Shown here one piece after another: positions 19,901 through 29,075 of a stretch of 64,000 bases of DNA (positions are counted from its first letter, which is position 1; each line of letters starts with the position of its first letter). The DNA comes from Tenacibaculum mesophilum (GTDB taxonomy: Bacteria; Bacteroidota; Bacteroidia; Flavobacteriales; Flavobacteriaceae), in the NCBI RefSeq assembly GCF_003867075.1, contig NZ_CP032544.1:1916001-1980000 (forward strand). The letters are read 5' to 3'. A model generated the notes under the pieces. That model saw only the letters and a program-made list of their open reading frames with translations, was not told the origin of the DNA and did no database searches. The translations under genes and the position numbers were made by a program.

Positions 19901-22900
19901 TACTTCAATCTTTCTGTCCAGGAACGATTAACTGTGATGAACCTTACGTAATATCAAATCCTAGTAGTTCGGTTATTATTAACAACGAAAATACAGGAAC
20001 CGACGGTGTTGCTTGTATCGCTTGCGAAGTTGATAATGCCGTAAATATTATATCTGAAGACAATTCTGATTATGCACTCATAAATATTATGGCTGGTGTA
20101 GCTGGAAGCGCTTCAATTTCAGTTCAAGATGTACTTGTTGATTACCCTGCTGGTACACAAGCAGGTTTTATAATTAGAGATACAAACGACTTACTTCAGG
20201 CAGATTTATTGAACACACTCACAATTACAACTTATCTTGATGGCGTTCAACAAGAGCAACAAACAGCAAACAACCTACTCGCTCTTGAAGCTCTGGGTTT
20301 AGTAAATATTACTCCAACTAGCACAGATAGTTTTTATGTTGTAGCTTTTGATACTAGCACAGGTTTTGACGAAATTCAATTAACAGTAAACTCATTAGTT
20401 GCCGCTGTAAATTCAATCGAAGTTTATGGTGGATATATAGATGCTACTAACTCAACTTTTTGTCAACAAGCTGGTATTGCTTTATTGAAAGAAGGTGTTT
20501 TTAATGACACAGATAGTGACGGATGCTCAAATCCAGGCGAAACAATTACATATACGTATACCGTAACCAATACAGGGAATGTTAGTATTACAAACGTTGA
20601 ATTAACAGACCCTATTTCTCCTTCCCCTTTAACATTAAACTCTGGTGATACTGATGGTGATAATGAACTAGATGTTGACGAAACATGGGTATACTCACTA
20701 GACTATATTATCACTCAAGACGATATTGACAATGGCTCTGTTACTGGTCAAGCCACTGTAACAGGGGTAAGTACAGGAGGAACTAACGTAAGCGACTTGT
20801 CTGATGACGACAGTACTCTAGAAGACGACCCTACAGTAACCAATTTATGTCAAAATGAAGGTATTGCACTTATTAAGCAAGGAACCATTAATGATGAAAA
20901 TGGTGATGGTTGTAGCGATAACGGAGAAACAATAACTTTTACCCTTTCTGTTATAAATACAGGAAACACAACACTAAACTCAATAGTTGTAACCGACCCT
21001 TTACTTACAGTTTCTTACAGCTCAGGAGATACTGACTCTGACAATGAGTTAGATGTTGATGAAATTTGGATATATACAGGTTCTTATATTGTTACTCCGC
21101 TAGATATTACAAACACTTTTGTACAAAATCAAGCTACAGTGCAAGCTAGTACTCTTTCTGGAGGTACAGTTAGTGATCAATCTGATGACAATAGTATCCT
21201 GGAAGATGATATCACTACGATTGATTTATGTCAAGCACCAGACATTGCTATTGTTAAAACAGCCACTTTTAATGATGAAAACTCAGATGGTTGTAGCAAT
21301 GTCGGAGAAACAATAACCTACACAATGACGGTTACAAATCAAGGTAATACTGGTTTAATTAATGTAACTGTAAATGATCCTTTATTAGGCGGACCTGTTA
21401 CACTAAATTCAGGAGACCTGAACACAAACAACACACTTGATGTAGGTGAAATATGGATTTATACAGCTGATTATGCCATAACTCAAACCAATATTGATAA
21501 TGGGTCAATTACGAATCAAGCTACCGCAAGCGGAGAGTCATCGCAAGCTGTCGTTGTTACAGACTTATCTGATAATGATAGTGTGCTTGAAGACGACCCA
21601 ACACAAACTACAATGTGTCAATCCGATAGTATTGCACTTATTAAGACAGCTACTTTCAATGACGAAAACACAGATGGATGTAGCGATATCGGAGAAACCA
21701 TTACCTATAGTTTTACCCTTACAAACACAGGAAACACTACTATTACCAATGTAGTTCTTACTGATCCAATGCTTGGTGGTACAATTACTCTTGCCTCAGG
21801 CGATACCGATAGTGACAACCAACTTGACATTAATGAAACTTGGAGTTATTCTGCTAATTACACCATTACTCAAGCAAATATTGATAATGGTTCAGTGACC
21901 AATCAAGCAACAGTTACGGGTACAAGTATTAGCGGCAACAATGTAAGCGACTTATCTGATAATGATAGTATACTTGAAGATGGCCAAACACAAACTACAC
22001 TGTGTCAATCAGATGGTATTGCTCTTATTAAAACGGCTACTTTCAATGATGAAAACACAGATGGATGTAGCGATGTCGGAGAAACCATTACCTATAGTTT
22101 TACCCTTACAAACACAGGAAACACTACCATTACCAATGTAGTTCTTACTGACTCAATGTTGGGTGGTACAATTATCCTTGCTTCAGGGGATACTGATAAC
22201 GATAATGAACTTGATATTAATGAATCTTGGAGTTATACTGCCAATTACACAATTACTCAAGCAAATATTGATAATGGTTCAGTAACCAATCAAGCAACTG
22301 TTACGGGTACAAGTATTAGTGGTAACAATGTAAGTGATTTGTCTGATGATAATAGTACTCTTGAAGATGATCAAACACAAACCAATCTATGTCAGTCTGA
22401 TGGAATTGCCTTAATTAAAACTGCTACTTTCAATGATGAGGACAATGATGGTTGTAGCGATGTAGGAGAAACAATAACCTATAATTTCGCTCTTACAAAC
22501 ACAGGAAACACTACTATTACCAACATGATTCTAACCGACCCAATGTTAGGCGGGACAATTACCCTTGCCTCAGGTGATATCAATAGCAACAACCAACTTG
22601 ATATAAATGAAACATGGAGTTATTCTGCTAGTTACACTATTACACAATCTGATATTGATAATGGTTCAGTTAGTAATCAAGCAACTGTTACAGGTACAAG
22701 TATTAGTGGTAACAATGTAAGTGATTTATCTGATGACAATAGTATTCTTGAAGACGATCAAACCCAAACTACATTGTGTCAACCTAATAACAGTATTTCT
22801 CTTGAAAAAGTAAGCACCTTTAATGATGCTAATGGAAATGGATATGCTAATGTTGGAGAAACCATAACATATAGTTTTATCATATACAATACTGGAGATT

Positions 22901-23508
22901 CAGTTTTATATAATATTACTTTACAAGATAACTTACCTGGAATTACAATTAACGGTAGCACCATTCCTCAACTATTGCCTGGCGAAGTTGATAGTACAAC
23001 CTTTACTGCTATTTATGTTATAACTGAACAAGACTTAACAAACGAGTCTGTTACCAATCAAGCATTGGTTACAGCTGAAGACTCTTCAGGAGGTTCTGTA
23101 ACTGATACTTCTGACGATCCAAACAACTTAGACGATATTGATATTGATAATGATGGTGATCCAGATGATCCTACAATAACAGACCTACCCGTCGAAGAAA
23201 TTCCTTTTGAAATTTTTAATGCTGTTTCTCCAGATGAAGACGGGGCTAATGATTTCTTCCGCATTAATGGTATTGAAAATTATCCTAACAATAATTTAAA
23301 AGTTTTTAATAGATGGGGTGTTTTAGTTTATCAAACTGATGCTTATGGAATTAACGGAAATTTATTTAGAGGAATCTCTGAAGGACGTACAACAGTTAGT
23401 AAAGATCAAAAACTACCCACAGGTACCTATTTCTATATACTAACACGATGGAACTCCGATCAAGAAGCCATGACTGATAAAGGATATTTATATCTAAAAA
23501 GAAACTAA
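16939..23508 (+). CDS. Giant T9SS type B surface protein with SprB-type and DUF11-like repeats
   Basis: This is a 2189-residue surface protein. The N-terminus is long and basic before a hydrophobic stretch (ELILLLLVLSSF, about 22-33), an unusual signal sequence. Two blocks of about 520 residues (about 50-570 and 650-1170) are copies of each other, each made of three related modules with strings such as I-T-T-Y-L-D-G-V-Q-Q-E. Between them is one SprB-type repeat (about 585-645, with S-G-G-T-P-P-Y-T-Y-L-W-S and L-T-Q-G-S-Y-N-V-T-V-T-D). Seven DUF11-like repeats of about 129 residues follow (about 1174-2080), each with G-E-T-I-T-Y and N-T-G-N-T. The protein ends in a type B sorting domain (from about 2089, F-N-A-V-S-P-D-E-D-G-A-N-D-F-F). 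Export by T9SS and surface display are inferred from that domain. PorP/SprF and PorE-like genes follow at 15 and 12 bases. Confidence 0.9.
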   Translation: MKRITLTYLLLLKNYKRFKFVELILLLLVLSSFVKKENSSNNNINYSPPITVPCNTDAPIAISSSSFTDLTVTENTNGLCLLGCGISNLNNLTDTNLSNYTTISTLLGLGVTHTITVTDNTTDEFFEGGSYAGFLIENGSVAQIDLLGAITIRTYLNGVPQETNSGASLVTLGSSLLNNDQFYVGFYTTLDYDSIEVSIASLAGIASSTNIYYPVTNSFCVGPNLEPNTPTLINKPDFPARVVDEHTGMGGVLNVGSVTNTNAAVDSNSNSYTSIDFTLGVIATGSMSIKDELTNYPAQTYVGFDIENASVLNLELLDGITITTYLDGVQQEVKTGSSELLSVDSGLLFTGTERSQVGFVTSLPFDEAQLSIQQTLTLDLGSTRVYGLILEAFSEGNLNCDTATLLNNPSQPVIINNTNTGVNGVACVACEVDNATNVISESESDFAMINVTAGVASTASISVENVLSNFPSGSAAGFVIRDTNDLLQLDLLNSLTITTYLDGSVQETQSGNNLLALEALGLINITPSTTNGFYLVGFSTSLEYDEIQLTVSSLAATINSIEVYGSYVDNSIKILGNTTKETSIGASDGSISLSVSGGTPPYTYLWSPGDQTSSSISGLTQGSYNVTVTDASGCQSTAEYIIYTDGVQYPVPCNTENPVAVTNDNFTDLTVDENTSGLCVVGCGISDASNIIDTDPSNFASVSTLIGLGVTHTLTVTDNTASEFIESGGYAGFLIENISILQADLLNAITITTYLDGVQQETNTSTSLLALDSPILGQDQFYVGFYTSMNYDAVEISISSLAGVASTTNVYAAVTNRFCEGPELACNTATQLTKPNFPVRAVEEHTGTGGLLTLGSVNNTNNAIDSDTSNYASIDLLAGVAGTATIAYKNEITDYTANTFAGFDIENTTLLNTQLFDAITISTYLDGTLVESKTGTTELLPIYSGLLLTGSESVRLGFITTAPFDEVQLSMTQTLSLNLGSTRVYGMVLQSFCPGTINCDEPYVISNPSSSVIINNENTGTDGVACIACEVDNAVNIISEDNSDYALINIMAGVAGSASISVQDVLVDYPAGTQAGFIIRDTNDLLQADLLNTLTITTYLDGVQQEQQTANNLLALEALGLVNITPTSTDSFYVVAFDTSTGFDEIQLTVNSLVAAVNSIEVYGGYIDATNSTFCQQAGIALLKEGVFNDTDSDGCSNPGETITYTYTVTNTGNVSITNVELTDPISPSPLTLNSGDTDGDNELDVDETWVYSLDYIITQDDIDNGSVTGQATVTGVSTGGTNVSDLSDDDSTLEDDPTVTNLCQNEGIALIKQGTINDENGDGCSDNGETITFTLSVINTGNTTLNSIVVTDPLLTVSYSSGDTDSDNELDVDEIWIYTGSYIVTPLDITNTFVQNQATVQASTLSGGTVSDQSDDNSILEDDITTIDLCQAPDIAIVKTATFNDENSDGCSNVGETITYTMTVTNQGNTGLINVTVNDPLLGGPVTLNSGDLNTNNTLDVGEIWIYTADYAITQTNIDNGSITNQATASGESSQAVVVTDLSDNDSVLEDDPTQTTMCQSDSIALIKTATFNDENTDGCSDIGETITYSFTLTNTGNTTITNVVLTDPMLGGTITLASGDTDSDNQLDINETWSYSANYTITQANIDNGSVTNQATVTGTSISGNNVSDLSDNDSILEDGQTQTTLCQSDGIALIKTATFNDENTDGCSDVGETITYSFTLTNTGNTTITNVVLTDSMLGGTIILASGDTDNDNELDINESWSYTANYTITQANIDNGSVTNQATVTGTSISGNNVSDLSDDNSTLEDDQTQTNLCQSDGIALIKTATFNDEDNDGCSDVGETITYNFALTNTGNTTITNMILTDPMLGGTITLASGDINSNNQLDINETWSYSASYTITQSDIDNGSVSNQATVTGTSISGNNVSDLSDDNSILEDDQTQTTLCQPNNSISLEKVSTFNDANGNGYANVGETITYSFIIYNTGDSVLYNITLQDNLPGITINGSTIPQLLPGEVDSTTFTAIYVITEQDLTNESVTNQALVTAEDSSGGSVTDTSDDPNNLDDIDIDNDGDPDDPTITDLPVEEIPFEIFNAVSPDEDGANDFFRINGIENYPNNNLKVFNRWGVLVYQTDAYGINGNLFRGISEGRTTVSKDQKLPTGTYFYILTRWNSDQEAMTDKGYLYLKRN
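17090..18650 (+). repeat. Large internal duplication, copy 1
   Basis: This is the first copy of a block of about 1.55 kb within the 16939 gene; the second copy starts about 1.8 kb downstream. Both begin at V-P-C-N-T and both include C-G-I-S, G-L-G-V-T-H-T and three successive I-T-T-Y/I-R-T-Y modules. The copies are clearly related in protein but diverged in DNA, so the duplication is old. Confidence 0.8.
18890..20445 (+). repeat. Large internal duplication, copy 2
   Basis: This is the second copy of the block, beginning at V-P-C-N-T-E-N-P. It lies immediately after the SprB-type repeat and before the DUF11-like array. Module order is the same as in copy 1. Confidence 0.8.
20461..23190 (+). 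repeat. Seven DUF11-like repeats of about 129 residues
   Basis: Units begin at C-Q-x-x-x-I-A-L-x-K and recur every 387 bp, as measured between TGTCAA at 21616 and 22003. The third to sixth are the most alike; the seventh is the most diverged and leads into the sorting domain. Most units hold an acidic loop of the type S-G-D-T-D-S-D-N-E-L-D-x-x-E that resembles an EF-hand-like calcium loop. Confidence 0.85.
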
Positions 23509-23523
23509 AAACCACTAAACCTA

Positions 23524-24459
23524 ATGAAACATTATTCTATATTACTATTAATAATTATTAGTGTAAATGTGTGTTTTTCTCAACAAGACCCACAGTATAC
23601 ACAATACATGTATAACACCCAAGTTGTAAACCCGGGTTATATTGGTTCAAAAAATGCTCTTGGTTTAGGGTTACTATACAGAACACAATGGGCTGGATTT
23701 GATGGAGCTCCAAATACCGGAACTTTTACTTTTAATATGCCTTTGGGTACCTTAAAACGAAACGCAATAGGACTTTCTATTATTAATGATAAAATAGGTC
23801 CTTCTAACGAAACAGGTATTACAATAGATTATGCATACTCATTACTTTTATCAGGTCGTTCAAGAATATCGTTTGGTATTAAAGGAGGACTGAGTATACT
23901 AGACGTAGATTACTCAAAACTAAACATATATGATGAAAACGATTGGCAATTTGCAGAAAACATTGATAAAAAAGTACAACCTCAAATAGGTGCAGGTATT
24001 TACTATAATAACGACAGACTCTATCTTGGATTATCAGTACCTAATTTTTTCAATTCAAAACATTATAATTCAGATAGCGTCAATAACAACAATGAAGATG
24101 CCATAGCCATAGAACGTTTACATTACTTCTTTATAGCGGGTTATGTTTTTGATATTAGTGAAAACCTAAAACTCAAACCTGCAACTATGTTTAAGTGGGT
24201 TAATGGATCTCCTCTGCAAGCCGATTTATCTGCAAATTTTCTGTTCAACAATAAATTTACCCTTGGAGCCTCTTATCGATGGGATGCTGCAATTAGCGCC
24301 ATGGCAGGGTTTCAAATAACTAATCAGTTATTCTTAGGAATGGGATATGATTTTCAAACTACAGATATCGAAGACCATAGTAATGGTTCTTATGAATTCT
24401 TTTTAAGATTTGACATCTTTAATAACCCTGAACGTATACTAACACCAAGATTCTTTTAA
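23524..24459 (+). CDS. PorP/SprF family T9SS membrane protein
   Basis: This 311-residue protein has a signal peptide ending N-V-C-F-S and then QQDPQYTQYMYNT, the hallmark start of PorP/SprF proteins. The pattern V-N-P-G-Y-I-G-S, R-T-Q-W-A-G-F-D-G-A-P and the later A-G-Y-V-F-D-I strand are typical, as is the short C-terminal P-R-F-F. These outer-membrane barrels are needed for export or surface attachment of type B T9SS substrates such as SprB. It sits 15 bases after the surface-protein gene and 12 bases before the PorE-like gene, so it is the likely dedicated partner of that substrate. Confidence 0.95.
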   Translation: MKHYSILLLIIISVNVCFSQQDPQYTQYMYNTQVVNPGYIGSKNALGLGLLYRTQWAGFDGAPNTGTFTFNMPLGTLKRNAIGLSIINDKIGPSNETGITIDYAYSLLLSGRSRISFGIKGGLSILDVDYSKLNIYDENDWQFAENIDKKVQPQIGAGIYYNNDRLYLGLSVPNFFNSKHYNSDSVNNNNEDAIAIERLHYFFIAGYVFDISENLKLKPATMFKWVNGSPLQADLSANFLFNNKFTLGASYRWDAAISAMAGFQITNQLFLGMGYDFQTTDIEDHSNGSYEFFLRFDIFNNPERILTPRFF

Positions 24460-24471
24460 ACTCTTAATATC

Positions 24472-26424
24472 ATGAAAAAGCATTATTTAATATTCTATTT
24501 TTTAACTGCCTTAACAAATACAAACGCTTTTACTCAAATTGCACTAGTTGAAAAGGCAAACATCAAATACAATACGTATGATTTTATAGATGCACAAAAA
24601 ATCTATTTAAAGGTCGTTGAAGAAGACTATGGATCAGCTGAAATTTATAGAAAACTGGGAAATACGTACTATTTTAATAGTAATTATTCAAGTGCTGCAA
24701 AATGGTACTACAATTTAATAGACCGATTTCCAAATGAAGCCCTTACAGTTGATTATTTTAGAGCAGCTCAATGCTTAAAAAGCATTAATCAACCTGAAGA
24801 GGCTGAAAAGCTCATGGAAATTTACAGATTAAAAGGAGGTAAAGCCATCCCTTTAGAATCCTATAGAAATGTTGCTGACACTTTATTTAAAAAAGGGGTT
24901 CAGGATAAACTTTTTGAAATAGAGAAAATTCCTGTCAATACAGAGTATTCAGATTTTGGTCCAGCCTTTTATGGCAATAATATTGTTTTTGCTTCAAGCA
25001 GAAAAGATCCAACTTTATCAAAAGAACATCCTACTGAGCTTGCTGGATGGGATAAGCAACCTTTTCTTAACTTATATCAAGTTCCTTTAGATAAGGATAT
25101 GAACTTTGGTAAAGTAAAAGCTTTTAACAGAAGTATTAACTCACCTTACCATGAATCTACCGCTATTTTTACAAAAGATGGAAACACTATGTATTTTACT
25201 AGGAATAATTATTTAAATGGTAAAAAGAAAAAAGATAAAAATCATGTTGTTAGACTCAAAATATATAAAGCAACTAAAAAAGGTAATACTTGGGGAAGTA
25301 TACAAGAACTTCCTTTTAACAACGATAATTACTCTGTTGGACATCCAGCCCTTAACCCTGAAGAAGACAAACTCTACTTTTCATCAGATATGCCTGGTAG
25401 CTTAGGAATGTCCGATATTTGGTATGTCAAAATTTTAGGAGAAGACATTTATACAAATCCTATAAACCTTGGTAACAAGATTAACACTGTTGAAAGGGAA
25501 ACTTTCCCTTTTGTAAGTGACGATAACGATTTGTATTTTTCTAGTGATGGGCATTCATCAGGTATGGGAGGTTTAGATATTTTTGTTACAAAACTAACAA
25601 AAGATTCTCATGGTGAAATATCTACTTTTGGAGAACCTATAAATAGCTCAAAAGACGATTTTGGCTTCATTATAAAAGAAGATAGAATAGGGTATTTTAC
25701 ATCTAATCGTGATGGTAAAGAAGGTAGTAAAAGTGACGATATTTATCAAATTTGGGAACGTTGTGAAATCACCATTCAAGGACCTGTGATTGATAAAAAA
25801 ACTGGTGAACTAATTCCAAATACAGAAGTTACTTTAATAGATAGTAACAACAAGGAAGTAAAAACAATGACTGTAGGTAATGATGCTACTTTTTCTTTCT
25901 TATTGGATTGCCAAGAACAATATACCCTAAGGGCAAAGAAAAAGGAATATTTTCCGAAAGAAAAAGTTATAGAAACCCCTAGCAACCCAAAAACTATTAA
26001 AATGCCTATTAAACTAAACATGCCTTTAGCTTTAGAGCTTTCTGACCCTTGCCCTCCAAATGATTTAGGGTGTAAGTTAACGTTACAACCTATTTATTTT
26101 GATTACGACAAATCTAATATTCGCCCTGATGCAGAAATTGAACTGGCTAAAATTTTGGCCGCATTAAAAGAATATCCTACTTTAAAAATTCATATAGAAT
26201 CACATACAGACTCTAGAGGTAATGATTCTTACAATTCAAGATTATCTGAAAATAGAGCACAAGCTACATTAGATTGGTTTCTTAAAAAAGGAATTGATAT
26301 AACAAGGCTAAGTGCAAAAGGATATGGAGAATCAAAACTTATTAACAAATGTAATAACCAAACTAAGTGTAGTGAAGACGAACATCAACTGAATCGTAGA
26401 TCCATGTTTATAATTAAAGAATAA
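24472..26424 (+). CDS. PorE-like OmpA-family protein (TPR, PD40, CRD, OmpA-C)
   Basis: This is a 650-residue periplasmic or outer-membrane protein. It has a signal peptide ending N-A-F-T-Q, TPR-like helices (about 25-140), WD40-like PD40 strands (about 155-425; for example H-E-S-T-A-I-F-T-K-D-G and G-H-P-A-L-N-P-E-E-D), a carboxypeptidase-regulatory-like domain (about 435-520) and an OmpA-type peptidoglycan-binding domain (about 535-650) with I-Y-F-D-Y-D-K-S-N-I, H-T-D-S-R-G and N-R-R-S. This order matches PorE of Porphyromonas gingivalis, which links T9SS outer-membrane parts to peptidoglycan. A cysteine pair (N-K-C-N...K-C-S) sits in an insertion before the last strand. It closes the second cassette. 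Confidence 0.92.
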   Translation: MKKHYLIFYFLTALTNTNAFTQIALVEKANIKYNTYDFIDAQKIYLKVVEEDYGSAEIYRKLGNTYYFNSNYSSAAKWYYNLIDRFPNEALTVDYFRAAQCLKSINQPEEAEKLMEIYRLKGGKAIPLESYRNVADTLFKKGVQDKLFEIEKIPVNTEYSDFGPAFYGNNIVFASSRKDPTLSKEHPTELAGWDKQPFLNLYQVPLDKDMNFGKVKAFNRSINSPYHESTAIFTKDGNTMYFTRNNYLNGKKKKDKNHVVRLKIYKATKKGNTWGSIQELPFNNDNYSVGHPALNPEEDKLYFSSDMPGSLGMSDIWYVKILGEDIYTNPINLGNKINTVERETFPFVSDDNDLYFSSDGHSSGMGGLDIFVTKLTKDSHGEISTFGEPINSSKDDFGFIIKEDRIGYFTSNRDGKEGSKSDDIYQIWERCEITIQGPVIDKKTGELIPNTEVTLIDSNNKEVKTMTVGNDATFSFLLDCQEQYTLRAKKKEYFPKEKVIETPSNPKTIKMPIKLNMPLALELSDPCPPNDLGCKLTLQPIYFDYDKSNIRPDAEIELAKILAALKEYPTLKIHIESHTDSRGNDSYNSRLSENRAQATLDWFLKKGIDITRLSAKGYGESKLINKCNNQTKCSEDEHQLNRRSMFIIKE

Positions 26425-26453
26425 CTCAAAAAAGCTCTTTTTGAAGAATAAAT

Positions 26454-26491
26454 AACGATAAAACTTCTTTTCCTTAAGGAGTTTTATCGTT
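26454..26491. terminator. Bidirectional terminator between convergent genes
   Basis: Perfect 12-bp arms, AACGATAAAACT at 26454-26465 and its inverse at 26480-26491, enclose a 14-base loop. It lies between the stop of the PorE-like gene (26424) and the stop of the convergent cardiolipin synthase gene (26509). It probably serves both. Confidence 0.75.
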
Positions 26492-26508
26492 ACTCTTTTG
26501 TAACTTAA

Positions 26509-27951
26509 CTACAAAATAGGAGCTAACAATCTAGCTAATCTCTCTGTAAAACGTATTAAAACAGGTCTATTATTCCATTGATGTAAGTCTATTTTCTCAC
26601 TGTTTTTTAAATCTTCCATAAAAGCATTTTTCAACTGACTTGCAAAATCTTTATCATAAACTAATGCGTTAATTTCAAAATTTAAATCAAAACTACGTTC
26701 ATCTAAATTTGCTGTTCCTACAGAAGAAACTAACTCATCAAATACAATTGTTTTCGCGTGCACAAATCCTTTTTTATATCTATACACCTCCACTCCTATT
26801 TCTAACACTTCTTTATAGAAAGAATTTGACACTGCATTAACTAATTTCGAATCTGAAATACTTGGTACCAATAGTTTTATTTTAACCCCACTCAAACTAG
26901 CTATTTTAAGAGCATCTAAAAAAGAAGTTCTCGGGACAAAATAAGGGGTTGTGATTAAGATTTCTTTTTTTGACAATAAAATTGCTTGAATAAGAGCATA
27001 CATAATGTCTGGATGATCAGAATCTGGTCCACTAGAAATTACTTGAACTAATTGCTTATGTTCATTTGTTTTTACTTGATCTCCCGCTGGAAAAAGCTCT
27101 TCCTCTATAATAACATTTTGATTAGCACAAAAATTCCAATCCGCTAAAAAAACTCGTTGTAAGTTTAAAACAGCGAGTCCTTCTATTTTAATATGTGTAT
27201 CTCTCCAGTAACAATTAAATTTATTAGGATTAATATACCTTTCAGAAACATTAACACCTCCTACAAAACCAACTTTACCATCTATAACAATAATTTTTCT
27301 ATGATTTCGGTAATTAATTCTATTAGCTAACAATAACCATTTAATTTTATAAAAAGGGTACGCCTCCACCCCACTATCAATTAAAGACTTCACAAACGAT
27401 TTACGAATATCTTTACTTCCAAAATCATCATAAATAAAACGTACTTTAACTCCTTCTTTAGCCTTTTCTTTTAAAACATCTCCTATTTGCTTACCAATAG
27501 TATCATTTTGAAAAATATAATATTCTATATGTATATGATTTTTTGCAGCTTTTAATACTTTTATAACTTCTGGAAACTTACGTTCCCCGTTTATTAGTAA
27601 ATTAACTTTGTTATTACTAGTTAAAATATTTTCTTTATGTATAAACTTCGTCAGATTATAAAAATGTCCTAAATGGCTTTTAGACGTTGATAGTATTTTT
27701 TCATTATACTTTTTTAGCTTCTCTTTAAGGTCGAAGAAAATGTTTTTGTCTACTTCTAACTTTTTATTATATAACTTATACGTTCTATGGTTTATTCCAA
27801 CCATTAAATAAATAATAATACCTCCTACAGGAAACAGAATCAGCAAAAATAGATAAGCTATTGCTTTTGGTGGTGTTGAGGTATTAATAATAATAACAGC
27901 AACTGTAGCAATAATAGCTACATATAAAATTATAAGTAGTGTAGTTATCAA
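26509..27951 (-). CDS. cls: Cardiolipin synthase (phospholipase D superfamily)
   Basis: This 480-residue membrane enzyme joins two phosphatidylglycerol molecules into cardiolipin and glycerol. Two N-terminal transmembrane helices (about 3-22 and 30-52) form the PLDc_N region. Two HKD motifs follow: H217-R-K219 with D224, and H398-A-K400 with D405, each followed by the expected glycine/asparagine pattern (G-G-V-N, G-T-A-N-L-D-E-R-S). The start is a TTG at 27951. No in-frame ATG lies between it and the upstream stop, and the first membrane helix needs these residues. It is convergent with the second surface cassette and not obviously part of an operon. Confidence 0.95.
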   Translation of the reverse strand: MITTLLIILYVAIIATVAVIIINTSTPPKAIAYLFLLILFPVGGIIIYLMVGINHRTYKLYNKKLEVDKNIFFDLKEKLKKYNEKILSTSKSHLGHFYNLTKFIHKENILTSNNKVNLLINGERKFPEVIKVLKAAKNHIHIEYYIFQNDTIGKQIGDVLKEKAKEGVKVRFIYDDFGSKDIRKSFVKSLIDSGVEAYPFYKIKWLLLANRINYRNHRKIIVIDGKVGFVGGVNVSERYINPNKFNCYWRDTHIKIEGLAVLNLQRVFLADWNFCANQNVIIEEELFPAGDQVKTNEHKQLVQVISSGPDSDHPDIMYALIQAILLSKKEILITTPYFVPRTSFLDALKIASLSGVKIKLLVPSISDSKLVNAVSNSFYKEVLEIGVEVYRYKKGFVHAKTIVFDELVSSVGTANLDERSFDLNFEINALVYDKDFASQLKNAFMEDLKNSEKIDLHQWNNRPVLIRFTERLARLLAPIL

Positions 27952-29075
27952 AATAAAAGTATCTTTTTCTGCTAAAGGTATTTAAATTATTATGATTAAC
28001 ACAAAGCTCTAGAAATCTAATCTAATACTTTTATTTTTTTTCTCCATTTGCGAGCTTATGAAAAGTATTTTTTACAACTAAAAACAATCAGTTAAGCTTC
28101 CCATACAACTAACTCTTGTTAGTGTTAAATTCGTTTTTGGAGATAATTGATTGGTAACTATCCTTAGTGTTGTTCCTACAAAAAATATAGGAATAGCCTT
28201 CAATCACTAAAAAGCTAAGTCATGGGTAAAAACTCAAAATACTATCCAATAAGTACCTCCCAATTCTAAAAAAAATGACCAACTGAATAGAATAGCTTAA
28301 ACTAAAATATTTAGATACATAACTAATTCTCATCTTCTTTTTAATTTTATCGAGCCTCATTTATTTTGCGCATTAACATTATTATAATATGACTCCTACA
28401 ACAATTTTCTTAAAAATAGTTTTACGATTTAAGAACATCTCTTATTTCATAATAATGAAAAAAATAATTAAAAGTCTATCCTCACCTTTCCCACTCCTTT
28501 AATTAACAAACCACTATTCTATGCAAAAAATATTTAAACATAAAAAAATGTTAAATTATTTTTTATATATTTATACTGGTATTTTAAAAAATTTCTATTC
28601 TCTTAATTGTCTATTAAATAAAATAAAAGATGACATAACATTATCATAATATATAAACAAAATCAAGTCTCCCAACATGAAACACATTTATTATCAAAAT
28701 TTTAGCATTATAAGATTTATCTTAAATCCTATAATTCTTCTTCTTTGGAAAATTCAACTACCTACCTTTAGAAAAGAGAAAACTATTAGGCTTTCAAAAA
28801 AGAAAAAAACATATTTACTAAATCTTCTCAATTCTTTCAATGAAGTTTGTGAGATTGATTCTAAATATCCTCATACAATTTTCACATAATTATGAGCCAC
28901 AATTAACTAAGTATAAAAAACAACTAACTATTTAGTTTGTTTTTATATTCTATTTATACATAGATTACATTATCAATATAGTTAATAAAGTTTACTATGT
29001 TATTTAATTCATATATTAAGTAACATGTAATTACAATCCTGCATAACCCTCCACTTTAAACAAAAAAAGCTTTAT
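27952..29075. other. Long non-coding gap upstream of the third surface cassette
   Basis: This is about 1.1 kb of very AT-rich DNA. The only open frame of note is a 70-codon one at 28677-28889, with no recognisable domain and a composition that AT-rich DNA often gives by chance. An imperfect hairpin (13 of 15 pairs; arms at 28912-28926 and 28933-28947, the latter T-rich) lies just downstream and could be a terminator. No exact TAnnTTTG box was found on the plus strand. A long leader or distant promoter for the 29076 gene is possible. Confidence 0.4.

Noticed and set aside
28677..28889. 70-codon open frame starting MKHIYYQNF
   Set aside because: No domain or neighbour supports it, its lysine/isoleucine/leucine-rich composition is what AT-rich non-coding DNA gives, and no ribosome-binding site or promoter was seen. 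The hairpin downstream keeps it slightly open as a possibility.
29013..29023. ATATTAAGTAA shared with the dyad arm near 7723-7733
   Set aside because: An 11-base match of A/T-rich letters in such AT-rich DNA is easily due to chance, and no second arm is present here.
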